Origin: Neopestalotiopsis rosae
Taxonomy: Eukaryota > Ascomycota > Sordariomycetes > Amphisphaeriales > Sporocadaceae
Direction: 5' to 3'
Assembly: GCA_023078685.1 (NCBI GenBank)
Contig: JALGAS010000009.1
Location: 1,302,001 to 1,366,000, forward strand
DNA: 64,000 nt
The position numbers and the translations under genes are program-made. Below are positions 29,615 to 42,071 of the stretch, in pieces. Position 1 is the first letter of the stretch. Each line of letters begins with the position of its first letter. Below the pieces are notes generated by a model. It did not search any database. It saw only the letters and a list, made by a program, of their open reading frames with translations, and was not told the origin of the DNA.

Positions 29615-32600
29615 ATGTCTTTCCAGTCACCATCCGATAGTACCGACAGCAACGATGAATTGCCCAAGGGGCAGGGCGGCGTCGCTGCAAGGACCGTCGA
29701 AAACCTGAAAAAGTTGACAGTGACATTCAAGGATGTGGCTGTAGAGGTTGACGGTCTTGGCGAAGATTTTGGATCAACTTGTTTCTCTGTTGTCAGGGAT
29801 TGTTTCTCCTTTGGCACGTCTCGCAAATCTAGGAGAGTATGTCACTTTCCAACATCAGTCTGACATTGAATCGCTGTAAGCTGATATTGTTACAGAATAT
29901 CCTCCAAGGAGTGACTGGACAAGTCTCACCAGGAGAAATGGTATGTTTTCGACCTTGTTCTGCTGTTATTGGCTAACTTTCTCTCTAGTTACTCGTTTTG
30001 GGACGGCCAGGCTCAGGATGCACCTCTCTTTTGAAGATCATTTCAAACCATCGCGAAGACTTTAGCAAGGTGCACGGCGATGTCAGGTACGGCATTATTG
30101 GTCCAAAGGAGGCCGCACAGTACCGCCAAAATATTGTAATGAACACAGAAGGTTGGTCAAGTCTCCAAAGGATGTCGCAATGATTGAACGAAGGACTAAC
30201 TGGGGAACTCACAGATGATATGCACTTCCCAACAATGAAAGTATCCGAAACCATACACTTTGTGGCTGGAACGAAGCTGCCAAAAGTGATACCCGACGGC
30301 GAACATCCTCGGCTATACAAGGATAAGCTAACAGATTCAACGCTGGATGCTCTTGGCATTGGCCACACCAAGGATACCATTGTCGGTGATGAATTTGTCC
30401 GAGGTGTATCTGGTGGTGAGAGAAAACGAGTCTCCCTCGCAGAGGTCCTAGCAACACAGGTGAGTCCCAAATCAGAAGAATCATGAACGTGATTGTATCG
30501 AATCTTGAACTCTGATCATATTGGATATCCAGGCCCCCTTACAATGCTGGGACAACTCGACCCGCGGCCTCGACGCCAGCAACGCCCTAGATTTCGCCCG
30601 TGTCCTGCGCAAAGCCGCCGACGAACAACAACGAACCATTGTCGCGACTCTTTACCAAGCGGGAAACGGAATCTACAAGCAGTTCGACAAGGTCCTCGTC
30701 CTTGCCGACGGACGTGAGATCTACTACGGCCCGGCGGCCGAAGCCAAGTCGTACTTTGAAAACATGGGATTCATCTGTGCGCCCGGCGCCAATATTGCCG
30801 ACTTTCTCACCTCGGTGGCGGTCCATACCGAGCGCAAAATTGCTCAAGGCCATGAGAGCAGCGTGCCTGGTTCCGCTGCCGAGTTTGAAGAAGCCTACAA
30901 ACAGAGTCCACTTTACTCCCGCATGCTTCAAGAAATGGAAGCCAAGAAGGCGGAAACTTTGGCTCAAGAAGTAGAGAACCTGAAATCAGCGCGCGACGTT
31001 GAGAAGAATCGTTCCTTGCCTTTATTGTCGCGCGAAGGCAGTCCCTATCAAGTCTCGTTTGGCAAGCAAGTACTACAATGCTCCATCAGGTGAGAACATA
31101 AGGGCCCAGGTTCAAAGATTTTTTCCGCATAGGCTGACAACAGGACAGGCAATTCCGAATCATCTGGGGAGACAGGTGGTCCAACTGCCTCAAGATCGGT
31201 TCGGCACTAATCATGAGTCTGGTCACTGGAAGTCTGTTCTACCACCTCTCCGATGACAGCGACTCTGTGTTTATGCGATTCGGCGCACTATTCTTTCCAA
31301 TACTCTTCTTCTGCCTCAACTCCATGTCCGAAACGGTGGCGTCTTTCAAAGGCCGTCCGATCATCTCCCGCCACAAGCGTCTTGGTTTTGCCAGACCGGC
31401 GGCTCACATGGTTGCTTGCGCTCTGACCGACATCCCACTCGCTGTCACCACGCTTTCGCTGTTTGAGATCATCTTCTACTTTATGGTGTATTTCCAACAA
31501 GATGCGGGCAAGTTCTTCACGCAGTGGTTCATCTACTTGGTCACGATCCTGTCATTCATGTCCTTCTTCCGGATGATAGGCGCCTGGTCCATTCACTTCG
31601 GAATTGCTTCACAAATTGGCGGATGGTCCACAATGGTCATGATGGTCTATGCAGGTACGTTTTTTCTGATTTGAATGCCTTGTCCATCATGTCTAGATAA
31701 CTGACAGTACAGCAGGCTATTTGATCCCAGTGCCCCAAATGCATGTCTGGTTCCGATGGATCTCCTACATAAATCCAGCAACTTATGCCCTCGAGGCCGT
31801 CGTGGCAAGCGACATGGGCGATCGTATCATGGGTTGTGTAGAGCCGCAGTACGTTCCCTACGGTGCCAGCTACGAAAATTCCGCCTTTCGCAGCTGCACA
31901 ACCGCCGGCACGCCACTCGGCTCTTCGGAAGTAAACGGTGCATCTCTCCTCAGTTCCGAGTACCACATTTACACCAGCCACATCTGGCGAAATGCTGGCA
32001 TCATCATCGGATTCTGGATCTTCTTCGCGGCACTGGCCGCCCTCGGCGCCGAGGTCCGCACTCACTCGGACGCGGGCTCCAAGATCCGCTTCGACCGCCG
32101 GAGCCGGAACAAGGAGATGGAGCTGCTCAAGGACAGCGAGAAGCAGGCCACCTCGGCATCGGCCGGGTCCGGGGCCGCAGCCGCTCCGGAAGTTTCCATT
32201 GACAAGACGGTCTTTACTTTCAAGAACATCAACTATTTTGTCCACCACATGGGCAGCGAGAAGCAGCTCCTCCAAGACGTCTCCGGCTTCGTCAAGCCGG
32301 GCCAGCTCGTCGCCCTCATGGGCAGCTCCGGCGCCGGCAAGACGACGCTGATGGACGTGCTCGCGCAGCGCAAGGACAGCGGCCGCATCGAGGGCAGCAT
32401 CATGATCAATGGCAAGCCGCAGGGTATCAGCTTCCAGCGCACCACTGGATACTGTGAGCAAAACGATGTGCACGAAGCCACGGCCACCGTTAGAGAAGCT
32501 CTTATTTTCTCGGCTAGATTGCGCCAAAAGCATGAGATCCCCGATATTGAGAAGGTCGAGTACGTGGAGCGCATCATGGACTTGTTGGAACTCACACCTC

Positions 32601-34342
32601 TACAGCACGCTCTGGTCGGAAGTAAGTGGTTTCTGAATAATTTCTTTGTTCATTCGTGAGCTGACGTTGAAACAGCACCTGGATCGGGGTTGTCGATTGA
32701 ACAGCGCAAGAGACTGACCATTGCTACCGAACTCGTGGCCAAGCCGTCTTTGCTCTTCCTTGACGAGCCGACTTCCGGCCTCGACGGTCAATCCGCCTTC
32801 AATATTTGTAGATTCATGCAGAAGCGCGCTGCATCGGGCCAAACCATCATCGCCACCATCCACCAGCCTTCGGCGGCTCTGTTCAACGCGTTTGACGTGC
32901 TCCTCTTGCTAGCCAAGGGCGGCAAGACCACGTACTTTGGGCCAATCGGCGAGAACTCCTCCACCGTTCTTGACTACTTTGCACAGAGGGGCATCCCATG
33001 CCCTCTAGATGCCAACCCAGCTGAGCACGTTGTCGACGTTGTGCAGGGCAGATTCGGCACCGAGACGGATTGGCCGCAGCTTTGGCTAGAGTCGCAGGAG
33101 AAGGAGCAAGCCCTGGCGGAGCTGGACGAAATGAACCGCCAAGAGCTTTTACAATCAGAAAAGAATTCACAAGCCGACGCAGAGGAAGACGAACGGGACT
33201 TTGCCGCGCCGCTCTCCTACCAGATCCGACTGGTGACCAAGCGTCAAGTGGTGGCCCTCTGGCGCAACCCCGACTACGTGTGGAACAAGATTGGCCTCCA
33301 CGTCTCCAATGCCTTGTTCGGCGGCTTCACCTTTTGGATGATTGGTAATGGTTCCTTCGATCTGCAGCTGCGATTGATGGCAATTTTCAACTTTGTCTTT
33401 GTTGCTCCCGGCTGCATCAACCAGCTCCAGCCAATGTTCATTGCCAACCGAGATCTCTTTGAGACGCGCGAGAAAAAGGCAAAGACGTACACTTGGTTGG
33501 CTTTCATCACCGCCCAGCTGGTATCGGAGATCCCAGTGCTGATTGTCTGCGGTACATTGTACTTTGCATGTTGGTATTTCACCGTGGGCTTCCCCGTCAA
33601 AGCATCCGCTTCGGGCCAGGTCTATCTCCAGATGATACGTGAGTATTCCGAACTCCTTACATGACTTATCCGATCCTAATCATTTCCAGTCTACGAGTTC
33701 CTCTACACATCCATTGGTCAGGTAAGAAACCCTTTAGACAAGATTTGCTCAGTAGATATCTAATCGTCCAAAACAGGCCATCGCCGCTTACAGTCCCAAC
33801 GACTTCTTCGCCGCGCTCGCCAATCCAATCATCATTGGCGCCGCCCTAGTCAACTTTTGCGGCGTCGTCGTTCCTTATTCCTACATCCAGCCGTTCTGGC
33901 GCTACTGGCTGTACTATCTCGACCCCTTCAACTACCTCATCGGCGGCCTGCTCGAGCCAGTGGTCTGGGATGTCGTCGTCCAGTGCAAAGAGTCGGAGCT
34001 CACCACCATCCCGCTGCCCTCCAACGCCACCTGCGGCGAGTACATGGCCGACTTCTTGTCCACCGCGACTGGCTATGTGGTGGATCCCACTTCTGCGACA
34101 ACGTGCCAGTACTGCCCGTACAGCTCGGGGGCTGATTATATGAGGACATTGAATATCAATGAGAGATACTATGGCTGGAGAGACGTAAGTCGCTTGGAGC
34201 GAAACGGAGTAGTCTCGCGGAACCACAAAAGCTGACATTTCCTTCACAGGTTGGAATTACTGCTCTCTTTTGCATTAGTTCGTACATTTTGGTCTTCTTG
34301 ATGATGAAGCTAAGGACCAAGGCTACAAAGACTGCTTCGTAA
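29615..34342 (+). CDS. PDR-type (ABC-G) full-size multidrug transporter
   Basis: Eleven exons: join(29615..29836,29896..29940,29989..30151,30215..30459,30533..31089,31149..31654,31716..32621,32676..33638,33690..33721,33777..34184,34250..34342), 1379 aa. The order is NBD1-TMD1-NBD2-TMD2, the reverse topology of pleiotropic drug resistance pumps. NBD1: Walker [13 protein letters not shown], signature [13 protein letters not shown], and the family's degenerate Walker [17 protein letters not shown]2: Walker [15 protein letters not shown], signature region [16 protein letters not shown] and [17 protein letters not shown]. Each half ends in about six hydrophobic segments. The pattern of one degenerate and one canonical ATP site is normal for this class. 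It would pump lipophilic drugs, plant defence compounds or sterol-like molecules out across the plasma membrane. A likely controller lies upstream. The N-terminus before NBD1 is short compared with the yeast proteins. Confidence 0.93.
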
Positions 34343-34680
34343 CACCCTTTTGCAGTTCTCAAGTAAGGGTTGCTGGAAAGCATTTCAGTCTCCACATACT
34401 ATAGATGAAATCACAACGGTGTTCAGAGACCTAGACCGGTGGTCATTTAATACTGGTCTTCCAAAGCGCACTTATGGATTGGCGCTTACGGAAATTGTAA
34501 TAGAAGCGACCGCCTGCATATAGGAGACGGTTCAAGCTTACCACACGTCGCAGAATAGAACTCAATACACGTATAATGTACATATCTGAACGGGTCCGCA
34601 CTGAAGAGAAAACGGAAGAAGAAAAGAAACGTCTGGCGACGAGCGCCGTACCACACAAAGCGCCGGTCAAGCTTTCTTGA
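34343..34680. other. Gene-free interval
   Basis: About 340 nt between the convergent ABC transporter and the ankyrin-ZZ remnant. Nothing recognised beyond expected 3' ends. Confidence 0.45.
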
Positions 34681-35883
34681 TCAAAATTCAGCATCATCCC
34701 AATCATCATCCCAATCATCATCCCAATCATCATCCCAATCATCATCCCAATCATCATCCCAATCACCATCCCAATCACCATCCATATTTTCGTCCTCGTC
34801 ATACTCCTCAGCTGAGACATCAGTCTCAGAGAGATCGCCTACTCTTTGCTCGTCGCCGCTTGATATATCAATCACTTCATAGAATGTCACGCGTTTGCGG
34901 GCGCGCTTGATTTTCCCGCTGAGCCTACCATGTGCGGGTTCGCGGCAGAGAAGCAAAGGACCAAGTGACATTTTGGTACATAATGGCCACCTTTCCATGA
35001 AGAGGTGCTCTGCATTGTGAATTTCGGCTCTGTGGCCGTAACACTTGAAGCAGTAATAGACATTATGGCACTCGATGCAGTTATGTCCGATACCCAAAAT
35101 CTTCTGTTCACTGGGCTCAGTATTTGGATTGAGGGTTTCAGGAATGGGCGTGTGAGAGTTTGATAAAAGATGCGTAGAATAATTGATTACCGTCTTCAGG
35201 TGTCCAGGCGTGGTCTTGCGTGGGACTTCGCTCCACTTCTCAGTGCGGCCAGAAGGCCATCTTCTTTTGAGCTTCCTTGGGACAAGAATTTGACTCACAT
35301 GGTGTTGTCTGCCGGCAGAATAAGCCAGCTCCAATGCCGACCATCGAGTTTTATCATAATAGCTGCGTCCTCTTTTCCAAAGATCGGGATTGTGTTACGC
35401 CAACATGGCAATGTTCTCGTCGTGACCTGACAGCGCTGCCCAACGAAGCGGTGTCCAGTTGTCTTGGTCCCTTAACTTTGCGTCAACGTGCCGAGAGAGT
35501 AGCAGTTCGAGATTTTCGGGGAACCATGAAGCTGTGGCGAAATGAACAGGCACACGACCGAAATTACCCTTTGCGGTCATGGATGCACCTTTGTCCAGTG
35601 ACAGTCGGAGCACGGTAGACGATCGCAGATGCCCAGCGTGGTGGACAGCATGATGACCTTGATCATCTGCCTCCTCGAGCTTCGCACCGTGCCGAACGAG
35701 ATACTTCAACATGCGAATTGCCCCGCGTGAGATATGCGTTGCTGGGTTGAAGGGGGTTGTGATTGGTGACCATGTATTGTTGTGCGGGCGGCACGAAGGA
35801 AGACATACCCCGGTCGGCCCGGCGGCTGCGACCCTGTTTTTCGTCTGCACAGTGCATGGTATATGCACGCTATAGGGCGCCAA
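34681..35883 (-). pseudogene. Decayed ankyrin-repeat / ZZ-finger protein gene
   Basis: Read on the minus strand, the upstream part (35395-35883) shows ankyrin-repeat text: MLKYLVRHGAKLEEADDQG, then LDKGASMTAKGNFGRVPVHF, then DNWTPLRWAALSGHDE. A TAA at 35395-35397 stops this frame. The same frame then continues without shift for 20 codons and on into LELAYSAGRQHHV, where a GTGAGT donor could start an intron. Farther on is a ZZ-type zinc finger (C-I-E-C-x4-Y-C-F-K-C-Y-G-H-R, 35010-35080), followed by a lysine/arginine stretch and an acidic tail of D-W-D-D units from a 12-bp tandem repeat. Ankyrin blocks are irregular (for example HHAVHHAGHLRSS), and no clear start remains. Similar ankyrin-ZZ ends occur on fungal NACHT/NLR-like proteins. 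A CAA-to-TAA change by C-to-T (CpA context) would explain the stop. Confidence 0.6.
34693..34784 (+). repeat. 12-bp tandem repeat coding for D-W-D-D units
   Basis: ATCATCCCAATC repeated about 7.6 times; the last copies carry ACC for ATC. Read on the minus strand it encodes the Asp/Trp-rich tail of the ankyrin-ZZ remnant. Near-identical copies suggest recent slippage. Confidence 0.9.
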
Positions 35884-36484
35884 GACCCATTCTCATGTTT
35901 CGTATTGGATGTCTGTACAGGACGATCATCGGCACATTGCCTCTACCCACCTGCCTAGTACTCTGTCTGTACTCGGGGTTTGGGCGCTGATGTGGGGATT
36001 GGGTTGACTCGACTGGAGACCGGCCTGAGCGTGCGAGGCTCCTGCTGAGGGGGCAATGGCGAGATTGACGGCTAGTTCAAGAGGATGCGACTGTCAAACG
36101 AATGAATGGATTCGTTGTGTCTTACATGATTGATGTATTTTGGTGAAGAATAATGATGAGCGTCCTGGTGTGCGTAACTCATGTCGTTCCTGTGCTTCTT
36201 GCTGCTTCAACGATATGGTGAGATTGGCGTTGGCGGTCAATTCGGGGTTCAATTGCCTCACGTAGTGACAAATGCCTGTTCTCCTGCATATCGCCTGTAT
36301 ATCACACCGTGCGAAAAGCTACCCAAGTTTGCAGTGCAAGTTGCTATAGTTGAAACAATTCCCGCGTATATTAAATGTATGCCATCGACCACATCGAGCC
36401 CTGTGATTGTGTCTAGCACCTATAACCTAGAACTTTCATTTCTTATAAGATTCTTCATTGCACGTTTCTATAAAATAAATCCCA
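35884..36484. other. Gene-free interval
   Basis: About 600 nt between the ankyrin-ZZ remnant and the divergent ankyrin-subtilisin gene. It may hold degraded upstream parts of the remnant, but no repeat text can be read. Confidence 0.4.
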
Positions 36485-39400
36485 ATGGCGGAAGATTGGA
36501 GTCCGGTTTACGCTGAGGATGTTGGAGACTTCTTTGAGGATGACTTTGACTCCGATGCTTTCGATGAATTCGATGATGGAGGTTCTGAAATCCATATAAC
36601 AGAAACAAGCTTCGAGGAGAAATTGGGAGCGGCACGCAGGACGATCAGGCACCAAAAGAATTTCAACAACAGCGATGTCGAAGATTTCTTCAACGAATAC
36701 GGTGAGATTGTTGGCATATCCTCGCGCAATTCAGGAAACCTGCTTCACGCATTGGTGGAGATAGTCCAACATAACGACGAAATTAATTTGGAAGATGTTG
36801 CACCACTGGTCCGACATCTCATGGCAAAACACCTGAGTCTGCTCAAATGTCCAAACAAGGACAATAGAACCCCGATCTACATGGCCATCAGAGCTTCCAA
36901 CGATGAAATCATCAATTGTATGGTAGACGCTTGTCTGACACATGATAATGATGCCTCAAGAAGCCCCGATGCCCTCAGAGTTCTCGATGAAGCGCTTCGG
37001 GCGAGGGGTGGTCAGAGTGGGAAAACAAGTCTGCACTGCGCATTTCACGAAAACCTGAAGCCCGATACTATCAGGAAGTTGGTGGAAAATGCGACCGACG
37101 AGGCACTCTCGGAACAAGATGACTTGGGAAAGACACCAATGCACTATGCTGTACAAATCAACACAAGCTTTACCCTCGATAGGGTTGAGCTTATTGACGT
37201 CTTCCTCCAACGAGACTTGAGGGCCTTACATGAAAATGATAGTGCTCGACTGAGCAAGTTCACAACATTCTTGGACATTGCTGATAACGGCGGCTCTTCA
37301 GTCTACCAGGAGCATAGGACTTCGCGAGAAACCGCGACTAGGAGGCTCATTGCACGTGCTAGCCGAGAGAGTGCTGGAAAGGGGGCTCAAACGACAGATG
37401 GTGCATTGATTCAGGCAGTCGTGCTTGCCCAGCCAATGTATAAGCATGGGGATGAACATAACAACGGATCTCTTGGATCAAGGACGGCAAGTGCAACAGG
37501 GAAAATGTAACTGAGTGCCTGTGAAGACTACAAGCGCAAGTTTAGTTATGAAGAGGAAGCACCAAAGCATGAAAAGGCTGATGAGGATGGCCAAGGGAGC
37601 CATTTAGGAAAAGAGATCTCAAGACATGAGCATCGGGTCGATCATAATGGAGTTGGGGACGTGGAATGTACAATTCCTCACTCGGCTTTCAGTGATCGAC
37701 AACCTGCGATACACACGAATGATATGATCCAGCCAGCGGAACCATTCCCGAATACCTCTATCAAACGGACCAACATGGCAAGGCTGAATGCAAAGGCCGC
37801 CGTCGAGCAACAGGCAAAGAGACTTTCGCGTAGTTCCGAACGAATCAATGGAATGGAACTACGTCTTAACTCAGAGAAGGTCTTGATGAGTATCAAACTC
37901 CACTACATGAGAACAAGAAGCGCTGAAAGGGCGATTTCCTTCCTTCATGGCACGAATATAGAAGGTATATGTCCCATCCTCTGGATTTTTGATTAAGTTT
38001 TCCTTTTTTTTTTTCCCCCGCTCCTGCTCGAAATCAGATTAGACTAACACGGCTCTGCTAGATATACAAATCAGCTTCGACTACGACCGACTTCCCCGTC
38101 ACATAGAGTGGAGACAGTTCGAAGCACGTTTCGGTAAAGACGCCAAGACGCATCTCAAATTTGATGAAGTCCTTCAAAATGTAACTTTTCCCTACGTCGA
38201 GGTTCAGCTCACGGGCCGACGGGCCGATATACAAAAGGAAAAGGAGGAACAGTCAGGGGTGAGGCAATTTGGCATTCTTGGGCGTAACGACATGAAACAC
38301 TTTTTTGACTGGCTCTATGCCAAAGGGGTTCGCCACATCATAAAGGTGTCAGTTCAGGAAGCTACCAAGGCTGGTGAAAAGGTACACAGCGACAAAGCGA
38401 TTCGAGAATCACTCGAGCGATTTGTGGTTGAGCAACTCGATTGGCAGAAGCTGGATCTAGACCCAGAAACAATCCTCCATATTGGCAGCAAGACCCAAGA
38501 GATATTGACGCATTCGACGAAGAACTCAAAGGCTGTCAGATTGCATGCAGATCAACAGCTCAAGGAACTATTTCTCAGGTGGGGTGGCAGTAACGCTGTC
38601 CTGCGAGCATGGAGCGAGCCGGAGGGTCTCGCCAGCTTGCCTCAGCTTCTCAGGGTGTACTTGTACAAGCCTCCTATGGACGAGGTATGCATATCTCCAA
38701 ATCATGAGAACTTCGCCGCGCTCACAGATCTCCATCTAGATGTCAGAGGATACCCAGTGGGTGAACCAAAAAATCCAAGAGTTCGAAGCCCGTTTGAACA
38801 GAAACCTCTCAAAGGCCCAATGTTCTGGGCCAAATTCAACAAATGAGACATCCTCAAAGGAGACTGATTCTACCCGTAGAGTAGAGGTAGTCATCAGAGA
38901 AACTCGAGCAGATGATGAACGTGGAACGGATCCACACGATACTCCCATCATGACAGCCTCCAATCATGGCCAGGGTAGTAATTCTCACAGATGGCTAGAC
39001 TCTGCGGTGAGATTTGCCAAAGAGATGCGCCCTTTCTGGGATTCCACACTTGGAGAGTTCATGAGATTAAGGCAGCAACAAGGTACACCAGAACACATCG
39101 AAGATGATGTTGTCGTAGCTCTGATCGACGATGGTATCGACATCTTTGACACGACCCATCCTGATCAAATTTTCGGAGGGAAGAGTTTTGATTTCCATGA
39201 CGCCAAGGTCAGGCCGCCATACTCATCGGCTGGCGGCCATGGAACACTCATGGCCAACATGATTCTGCGCGTTTGTCCCATGGCCAAAATATACCCTATA
39301 CGACTGAGGACATACAAGACGCCCAGCGGAAAGAATCAGATCGATAGAGACTATGCAGCACAAGTGAGTCCATTGCCCTATCCAGGCGTAAGTTCAATCT

Positions 39401-40288
39401 GACTCATGCAATTCGTGTAGGCAGTCAGGGCTGCCCTTGACAAGAAAGCGACCATAATATCTATGTCGTGGACCCTGCCAATGACACATAGTGCCAACAC
39501 TGAGAAGGATAAATGTGAGCGTCCAACACCTTTCTTGAAAACTAATGCGACCTTTCATCGCACCAGCCTAGCGTCGAAATCGTCAAATTGTATCCAATAA
39601 ACATGGTCGTTAACTTGAATCAATAGTACATCAAGCCCTACAAACCGCAGTGGACAGCAAGGTCCTCATGTTTTGTTCTGCACCCGATGTCGGTAAGTAC
39701 GAGGAATTCGAGTACCCTAGCGGACCATGGCGCAATCAAATGTTTCGAATTGGTGCTGCTGGTCCCGACGGCCGCCTCTTTGCGTATACCCCTGAGCAGG
39801 GTATCACTTTTGCACTTCCCGGCATCGACGTGGTCAAAGATCGAGCATATAGCAGCAGGTTCCGGACAGCTCCAGTGAGCGAGAGCACTATGACCAATTT
39901 CGAGTACGAGACAGGTTCGAGCGTAGCTACTGCACTGGCGGCTGGGTTGGCAGCTATGATCATTTACTGCGTTAAGGCCAGTATCCTGGCTGTGATGACA
40001 GTGAACCAAGACAAGTCTGTTGTGGGTGTTGCAATACCCAAGAATGGCGCAACCCTGATTGCCGAGTTCGAGCCTATGAAGCAAGCTTTCAGCAGCCTGG
40101 GCACGGTAACGTCAAATAACTTTATTCAAATCTGGGAGTCTTTGGACAAGATTAGCAAGATGTTGGAAAACGCACGAAGTGGGCATCAGACCCCGGAGAA
40201 AAGACCTTTCCAGACTGAAAAGTTTGTAGAGTTCGGGACAATGCTGGCAGTGCTGGCAAAACTGACAAAGTTCTCAAAGCGAGAGTAG
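36485..40288 (+). CDS. Ankyrin-like / subtilisin (S8) protease, interrupted by an in-frame TAA
   Basis: Exons: join(36485..37964,38062..38684,38740..39363,39421..39514,39627..40288), 1160 residues if the TAA at 37508-37510 is read through; all other junctions keep frame. The N-terminus is very acidic (runs of D/E/F). Residues ~90-290 contain ankyrin-like units (NRTPIYMAIRASNDEIINCM; LGKTPMHYAV). The last third is a peptidase S8 domain: catalytic Asp in ALIDDGID (codon 39127-39129), His in GGHGTLMANM (39238-39240), Ser in GSSVATALAAG (39920-39922). The usual G-T-S-x-A-x-P has become G-S-S-V-A-T-A. No signal peptide, so the protease would be intracellular. Same frame continues after the TAA; either the gene is broken or a 39-nt intron (GTAACT donor, TTTAG acceptor, 37507-37545) removes the stop. 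Stand-alone intracellular S8 proteins with repeats resemble effector parts of fungal NLR-type proteins. Confidence 0.7.
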
Positions 40289-40914
40289 GGCTGAGGGTAA
40301 CCACAGCCATCTTTGGAGGAATGAAAGTCTAGAATTCTCCAATTGTGAGCGCTGTTTTCATCGATATAGCAACGAAATCTGGCATTACGGTATTAATTAT
40401 GCATTGATTGTGGTTTCAGTCTTCTACGCGATTGCTCACTTATTCTATCGCAAACACATTAGCAGGCTCGTTTTTGAAACGCTCAGCTCGCACCAATACT
40501 CATATATCCCATATAGTGGACATTAACCGGTAATATCTATTGCATCCTCATCCGCTTACTCAGCCAGAACAGCGCCAAGACCTTCCAGGCGACGACTGGA
40601 TTTAATGTCTACAGCCGGCATCTGTATATGTTTATAGCCGACAGCCAATCAGTATCGTCCCTTCATAGATCAATCAATCTCGACCATTTAGCCGAATCTG
40701 AATGAGAACTACGAAGTCAGATCTTTTGACGATCTTGTGGACTTAAAAGTTGCCCGAAAAGAGGAGGCGGGGAAAAATCAAGGAGCCGAATATGCCCGTA
40801 TTGACACGAAGGAGATAGCCATAATACTATAAAGTCTTGGCTTTGGCATGTTATCTAGGTATGGAGTGTTACGTCAACCAAGCTTTACAGCAATTCGTAT
40901 CCTAATCTCCTACT
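40289..40914. other. Gene-free interval
   Basis: About 630 nt with the promoter of the CE1-type esterase gene at its right end. Nothing else recognised. Confidence 0.45.
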
Positions 40915-41854
40915 ATGCTATTTCAAGGTATTCTGGCAGGCCTGCTGGCGTCATGCGCGTCGGCAGCTTCACTTACACAAGTCTCTAATTACAACAATAA
41001 TGCCACATCCAAAGCGCAAATGTGAGTACCGTTCAACTCAACCCCCCAAGTTGCCTAGAGCACCTCTGATCAAACTTCACAGGTGGGTCTATGTCCCAGA
41101 CAAGGTGGTGACCAAGCCACCACTGGTCGTGGTCATACACTCGTGCCAATCCACGGCGCAGTCGTACTTTCAAAACTCCAAGATCCCGTGGAAGCAAGGG
41201 TCGGACAAGAAGGGCTACATCACCGTGTGGCCGTCGTCGCCCAACTCGGGGACGTGCTGGGACGTGTCGTCGAGGCAGTCGCTGTCGCACCTGGGCGGCG
41301 GCGACTCCCAGGCCATTGCCAACATGATCCTGTACGCCCTGGACAAGTACCAGGCGGACCCGGCGCGCGTCTACGTGACGGGAGGGAGCTCGGGCGCCAT
41401 GATGTCCAACGTGCTCGCGGCCACGTACCCGGAGCTCATCAGCGCCGTGTCGCTGTACTCGGGCGTGCCCGCGGGCTGCTTTGTCAGCTCGAGCGGCGGC
41501 GTCGACCAGTGGAACAACTCGTGCTCGGGAGGGCAGGTGAAGGACTCGGCGGACCAGTGGAAACAGGTCGCGCTAAACATGTACCCGGGATACGACGGCG
41601 CCCGGCCCAAGATGCAGTTTTGGCACGGCAGCGCCGACACCACGCTGGCGCCGCAGAACTACCAGGAGACGCTCAAGCAGTGGACGGGCGTCTTTGGGGT
41701 CAGCCAGACGCCGACGGCTGAGCGCAAGAATTACCCCCAGAGCCAGTACACGACGGATGACTTTGGGCCTGATGTTCAGGGTATTTATGCGCAGGGAGTC
41801 GGTCATAGCGTTCCAGCCAATTTGACTGCGAGCGAGGAATGGTTTAGGCTCTAA
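40915..41854 (+). CDS. Secreted CE1-type esterase (acetylxylan/feruloyl esterase or PHB depolymerase family)
   Basis: Two exons: join(40915..41021,41083..41854), 292 aa. Residues 1-19 are a signal peptide (LFQGILAGLLASCASAA). The mature domain begins with the oxyanion-side strand PPLVVVIHSCQSTAQSYF. The nucleophile is in VTGGSSGAMMSNVLAATYPE (G-x-S-x-G), the acid in FWHGSADTTL and the His in AQGVGHSVP, in the expected order. The triad and spacing match esterase_phb (PF10503) enzymes of CAZy CE1, which remove acetyl or feruloyl groups from plant xylan; some cut polyhydroxybutyrate. There is no cellulose-binding module, unlike the larger fungal acetylxylan esterases. Which ester it cuts is not shown by sequence. 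Confidence 0.88.
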
Positions 41855-42071
41855 AGAAGACACGCATTGCCAGCAATGTCATTTTGCTACAAACGTGGCC
41901 TGGTATGCAGCTAAATCTAGTCAGTGAGATCGAGGTATAAATACAGATCTATTGAACGCTCTGTGTGGATGAAAGCAGTAAACAAGTGGTATCTCTCTAT
42001 GAAATCAATGCTTCTACGCTTTGTTCTAGGTAGGTGTTTGTTTTGCGCGTTGCCAACTCTCACTCCCGAGC

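Noticed and set aside
31637..32533. 298-codon minus-strand frame inside the ABC transporter
   Set aside because: Lies antisense to NBD2 coding sequence; composition is that of a shadow frame.
34693..34784. Tandem repeat considered as a CRISPR-like array
   Set aside because: Units are contiguous 12-mers with no spacers, in a eukaryotic coding frame.
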